A DNA stretch of 64,000 nt from contig NZ_CP074572.1 of the NCBI RefSeq assembly GCF_018394335.1, positions 2,480,001 to 2,544,000 of the forward strand, read 5' to 3'. The notes under the pieces were generated by a model. The model was not told the DNA's origin, made no database searches, and was given only the letters and a program-made list of their open reading frames with translations. Positions within the stretch are counted from its first letter, which is position 1. Each line of letters opens with the position of its first letter. This document shows positions 60,927 through 64,000 of this stretch, piece by piece. The stretch is from Shewanella dokdonensis. GTDB lineage: Bacteria; Pseudomonadota; Gammaproteobacteria; Enterobacterales; Shewanellaceae. The translations under genes were made by a program, and so were the position numbers.

Positions 60927-61453
60927 ACAGCTAACTCCAAGCGGGTGTAATTGGCGGCGCGCACCGCGCCGGCCAGCAATAAACGGGTGTCGGCAGTCAA
61001 TGAAGCCTGGACGGTCATGTATGAGCGCGCCGGTTTCACCCGCGTCACTTCATCAATGATGTCCTGCTGAAACTGGGCGGTAATACTGGCGCCGTCCATT
61101 TCCGGGGCGTTAATGGTGATATCAAAGTGATGGGGCGCGCCTTCACGGCTTTCCCGCAGTGCCAGTGCCGCACCAAAGGACTCCACCACGGTACGCACCG
61201 ATTGGGCGGTACCCTGTCGGCGTTTGGTTTCAATAGCGCTACGCAGGATGCTGCGGCGCACGGACTCCGGCCAGTAGGACTTCCAGGTGGTCACCCCAAG
61301 AGACCAGGCCAGCCAGGGCAGCAAGGCCACCGGGCAGGTGTCGGGGTTCCATATCTCCCGCAGCGGGGTCGGCAGTTCGGTGGCGCGCAGCAACACGGTT
61401 TCCAGATGACGCTCAAGCGCGGTGGCATTGGGCGGTAATAGTGAATGACTCAT
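60923..61453 (-). CDS. I: Tail protein gpI
   Basis: A 176-residue baseplate-tail-fibre connector. PLREIWNPDTCPVALLPWLA, WSLGVTTWKSYWPESVRRSI, LRSAIETKRRQGTAQSVRTV are classic gpI. Overlaps J and H by 4 bases each. Confidence 0.94.
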   Translation of the reverse strand: MSHSLLPPNATALERHLETVLLRATELPTPLREIWNPDTCPVALLPWLAWSLGVTTWKSYWPESVRRSILRSAIETKRRQGTAQSVRTVVESFGAALALRESREGAPHHFDITINAPEMDGASITAQFQQDIIDEVTRVKPARSYMTVQASLTADTRLLLAGAVRAANYTRLELAV

Positions 61454-62442
61454 TGCGCGATACCTCCATAGACCACCTGAATGTCGTCACAGAAGGCCGC
61501 CTGGTTGATACTGCAATGCACATCCGCGGTGGGTGAGCGCAGCTCAACCCGCTGCACACCGCCCACATGCAGCGCTGCATATAACCCGGACAGGGTGACA
61601 CTGCGTCCGAGGCGGCGGTTATCGTTGATGTAGGCTTTTACTGCGGTAATGGCGGACGATACCACCACCGTAGGGTCGGGACCTGCGAAGGTATAGAGCT
61701 GCGCATCCACCCGGTAATTCACAATCGTGGCACTGCGGGTATAGACGTTGTCCGTCAATGGTCGCAAGTCTTCGCCTGACAGGCGGGTGTTGACCGTATC
61801 AACCAGCTCGCTGCTGGGTTCCCCGTTACCTTCACGCGATAACACGGTCACTGCCACATCGCCCGGCCGAGGATGGGGCAGCCCGGCATCATAGGTACAC
61901 TGCAGCACCATGACGTTACTGGGCAACTGTGCCGCCAATGCCTCCGGCAGGGTGTAGGTGGTGAACTGTGGACTTTCCACGCTGGCATCCAGCACCCGGC
62001 CATCGGCACTGAGCGCGTGATAGATATAGGCGCGGGCGGGGCCGGCCACCGATAAGCCATCCAGTGACAGCAGGATACGCTGGCGGAAGGGTTCATCTTC
62101 TTCATAGGTCGGCGGAATGGGCGTGGCGGCGGTGGGGTCACCTGCATCAATCACCAGGCGTTTGACCCCAAGCAGGGCGGCGAGGTTATCCAGATCGGCA
62201 TCGAGCGCATAGGCCAGCATGACCGCCTTGGCCGCTTCGTTGACGCGCTGGCGCAGCAGCATTTCCCGGTAGCTGACAATCTGCAGCAGCTTGTTGAGCG
62301 GCTCGGAGTCAAGCGCCAGCACCTCACTCAGGCTCGGGTCGAGGCCGATTAAGGATGATGTCATCTCGCTGAGGATGGTCTCATAATCAATGGCTTCAAT
62401 AATGTTGGGAGATGGCAGCTGGTTTAAATTGATGACACTCAT
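61450..62442 (-). CDS. J: Baseplate assembly protein gpJ
   Basis: A 330-residue baseplate wedge protein. SVINLNQLPSPNIIEAIDYE at the start, LLSLDGLSVAGPARAYIYHA in the core and a C-terminal HVGGVQRVELRSPTADVHCS. Member of the gp6/J family. Confidence 0.94.
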   Translation of the reverse strand: MSVINLNQLPSPNIIEAIDYETILSEMTSSLIGLDPSLSEVLALDSEPLNKLLQIVSYREMLLRQRVNEAAKAVMLAYALDADLDNLAALLGVKRLVIDAGDPTAATPIPPTYEEDEPFRQRILLSLDGLSVAGPARAYIYHALSADGRVLDASVESPQFTTYTLPEALAAQLPSNVMVLQCTYDAGLPHPRPGDVAVTVLSREGNGEPSSELVDTVNTRLSGEDLRPLTDNVYTRSATIVNYRVDAQLYTFAGPDPTVVVSSAITAVKAYINDNRRLGRSVTLSGLYAALHVGGVQRVELRSPTADVHCSINQAAFCDDIQVVYGGIAQ

Positions 62443-62482
62443 GATGTAGCCCTATTGGTGCTTGGCAGTGCGGTGGCCGCAC

Positions 62483-62812
62483 TTACCCGTAATTCACTTG
62501 ATACTGCTCATTGCTCTGGGTGTCGCTGCGTTGCACTTCCAGCGTGATAATGAGCTTGCCGTCCAAGGCGCTGTTGCCCAGAGTAACGGCGGTAATGCGC
62601 ACCCGGGGTTCCCATTGGGTGAGGGCATCGACAATCGCCGCCATCAAGCGCAAGCGGGTGGCACCATGCTGTGGCTGGTCGATTAACTCAAACAGCGCTG
62701 AGCCGTAGTCGCGGCGCATCACCCGGCTACCAATGGGTGTACACAAAATGTCGCGGATGCTCTGGGCAATATGGTCGCGGGTACTGAGGCGCTGGCCGGT
62801 GGTCACATTCAC
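62483..62812 (-). CDS. W: Baseplate protein gpW (gp25-like)
   Basis: A 109-residue baseplate protein with GQRLSTRDHIAQSIRDILCT and GSRVMRRDYGSALFELIDQP, matching the gp25/W family. Overlaps V by 4 bases. Confidence 0.94.
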   Translation of the reverse strand: MNVTTGQRLSTRDHIAQSIRDILCTPIGSRVMRRDYGSALFELIDQPQHGATRLRLMAAIVDALTQWEPRVRITAVTLGNSALDGKLIITLEVQRSDTQSNEQYQVNYG

Positions 62813-63426
62813 TGTGGGCCTCCCGAGGTGCCGTTGCCGGTATCTACACCGCCATGTTTATGCGTCCCGAAGGCAATGCCATCAATACTGACGCCGCCCT
62901 GGTTGGTCATCTGGCCCTGATGGTCAATCGCGCCTTTAACCGATACGCCTTGGTTAACGGTGAGCTTTTGGGCAATAGAGACATTGCCCGTAAAGTCGGC
63001 GTTGGGGGTATCGATGGTGACCCTTTCGGACGCCTGCACCCGTGCGGTTTTGATACCCTTGGCGGTGAGGGCACCAACTTCGGGGTCATACTCAATCACC
63101 GCACCATCGGGATAGATAGTGCGGTTGCGGGTCGGGTGGTCATCAGGTTCGGGCAGCGCATCGCAATACAGTGCTGGCAACACATAGGCGTTGGTAACAT
63201 CGCCCGAAAGCGACAGCAGCAACACCTGCTCACCTTTGGTGGGGCGCCAACTGCTGCGGGCCGAGCCTGCACGTTGGGTGAGATACGGGCGCCAATCAGT
63301 CAGCAGTTCACCGGATTTTACCCGGCACTCACCGGCCCGGACGGCTTCAACAGTGCCCAGGCGCAGCAGGTTATCAATACGCCGACGAAGATCGGCCAAC
63401 AGGGTGATGGCATTCATAGCCATCAT
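62809..63426 (-). CDS. V: Baseplate spike protein gpV
   Basis: A 205-residue spike. N-terminal OB-like part (DLRRRIDNLLRLGTVEAVRA, QRAGSARSSWRPTKGEQVLL) and a C-terminal beta-helix ending in FGTHKHGGVDTGNGTSG with HxH-type iron-binding residues. First gene visible of the tail operon on this strand. Confidence 0.93.
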   Translation of the reverse strand: MMAMNAITLLADLRRRIDNLLRLGTVEAVRAGECRVKSGELLTDWRPYLTQRAGSARSSWRPTKGEQVLLLSLSGDVTNAYVLPALYCDALPEPDDHPTRNRTIYPDGAVIEYDPEVGALTAKGIKTARVQASERVTIDTPNADFTGNVSIAQKLTVNQGVSVKGAIDHQGQMTNQGGVSIDGIAFGTHKHGGVDTGNGTSGGPQ

Positions 63427-63567
63427 GGTCGAGGGAGTAAATCAGTGAGGCAAGTGGTTGAGGAGGTGACTGGATTCAGCTAGATATTGGTTAGACTTTT
63501 AATGTTCTTGGTCAGTAATGTCGCTATATAAAAGTAAATTTGTTAATTTTTCGTTATGGGTATGGGT

Positions 63568-63903
63568 ATGGATAATAATTTAAAAGCTGGCTTAGATATT
63601 TTTGACCTTGCAATCAAAAGGCTTGTTGTGCCTGTAACTATGCTTGTTGCTGCGGCTGTTGTCAGCTTTGGGTTGAAAGCACCGGATTCAAATCATCTAT
63701 TAATTTATTTTTTTATGTTGTTGTTAACCTTTTTTGCTGTGGGGTATGGGTTGTGCTCTGCTTTTGAGGCAGGGAAAGCAATCAATGAATTAACTATATC
63801 GACAATTAATAAGTTTGGGTTGACACTGTGTTTTTGGCTGATTTACTTAATGTTGTTTTATTCAGCTATTAGATTAGGACTCGATAAACTTAGTGGTTTA
63901 TAA
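63568..63903 (+). CDS. Small membrane protein, probable phage accessory gene
   Basis: A 111-residue protein with three or four hydrophobic segments (LVVPVTMLVAAAVVSFGLK, LLIYFFMLLLTFFAVGYGL, LCFWLIYLMLFYSAIRL). It lies on the opposite strand to the late genes, A+T-rich, alone upstream of V; this is typical of lysogenic conversion or superinfection exclusion genes inserted between late genes. ATG 63568 (MDNNLKAG) or 63556 could be the start. Confidence 0.6.
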   Translation: MDNNLKAGLDIFDLAIKRLVVPVTMLVAAAVVSFGLKAPDSNHLLIYFFMLLLTFFAVGYGLCSAFEAGKAINELTISTINKFGLTLCFWLIYLMLFYSAIRLGLDKLSGL

Positions 63904-64000
63904 GCGTTAGTTAATTGTTTTCTTATCGTGTTCTAATTTAGAAGGGGCCATACCATCACGATTTCTCTATCGGAGGTATGGCATCTGTTCGTATTGTTTT

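Larger units (their letters stand above)
36515..64000. mobile_element. P2/186-like prophage with accessory defence cargo (incomplete at right edge)
   Basis: From the dusA attachment site to the window edge the genes are: cargo (36.8-43.1 kb), repressor/Cox/CII region and replication (43.1-50.3 kb), regulators and HicAB (50.5-52.0 kb), and tail genes ogr to V on the reverse strand (52.0-63.4 kb). The cargo is much richer in A+T than the late genes. Tail gene order and protein families (D, U, T, E, FII, FI, H, I, J, W, V) are P2-like. Integrase, lysis, terminase, portal and capsid genes are not visible and should lie to the right. Confidence 0.93.

Overview
The window looks like a chromosomal segment of a Shewanella-like marine gammaproteobacterium. 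I infer this from the dsbD-cutA-fxsA-groESL neighbourhood, the tetrathionate respiration locus, an Oar-type TonB receptor and the codon and protein style; no rRNA or other taxonomic marker is present. The left 36.4 kb is ordinary host chromosome. From about 36.5 kb to the right edge the sequence is a P2/186-like prophage with accessory cargo, integrated in the 5' end of dusA.

Host part (1-36446). dsbD (cut by the window edge), cutA, fxsA and a MATE efflux pump lead to groES-groEL behind a clear sigma-32 promoter. Next come small genes (ASCH protein, two GNAT acetyltransferases, a lipoprotein, an exported protein of unknown role, a membrane-anchored glutaredoxin-like protein) and a Fur-box-controlled TonB receptor. 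A LysR regulator diverges from a two-subunit pyruvate carboxylase (pycA-pycB). An SDR, a class I amidotransferase, a POT peptide transporter and an HNH nuclease follow. A periplasmic nucleotide-scavenging group (phosphodiesterase, e(P4)-type phosphatase, endo/exonuclease-family protein) and an Oar-like receptor come before the divergent tetrathionate locus ttrBCA / ttrSR.

Prophage part (36515 to beyond 64000). The dusA reading frame breaks off after its conserved N-terminal motif, which marks the attachment site. Inside the element a very AT-rich cargo block holds an ABC-three-component (ABC-3C) type conflict operon. It is followed by three small genes, two of which are flanked by integron attC-like sites (DUF2971-like, HEPN/DUF4145-like, membrane protein), then a secreted HNH nuclease. 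The regulatory and early region follows: a repressor with a tandemly duplicated DNA-binding domain, Cox-like, CII-like and PrtN-like proteins, a series of small unknown genes, the HUH replication endonuclease gpA, a second (XRE) regulator and a HicAB toxin-antitoxin pair. The right part is the reverse-strand late tail cluster in transcription order V-W-J-I-H-FI-FII-E-E'-T-U-D-ogr. Integrase, head, packaging and lysis genes are not in the window.

Caution on quality: about 24 apparent frameshifts occur in 64 kb, in host and phage genes alike. Most are one missing base in a homopolymer, and each protein becomes full length when the base is restored. I read these as base-calling errors rather than gene decay and give corrected gene extents. 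All functional calls are from reading the sequence; no database search was possible.
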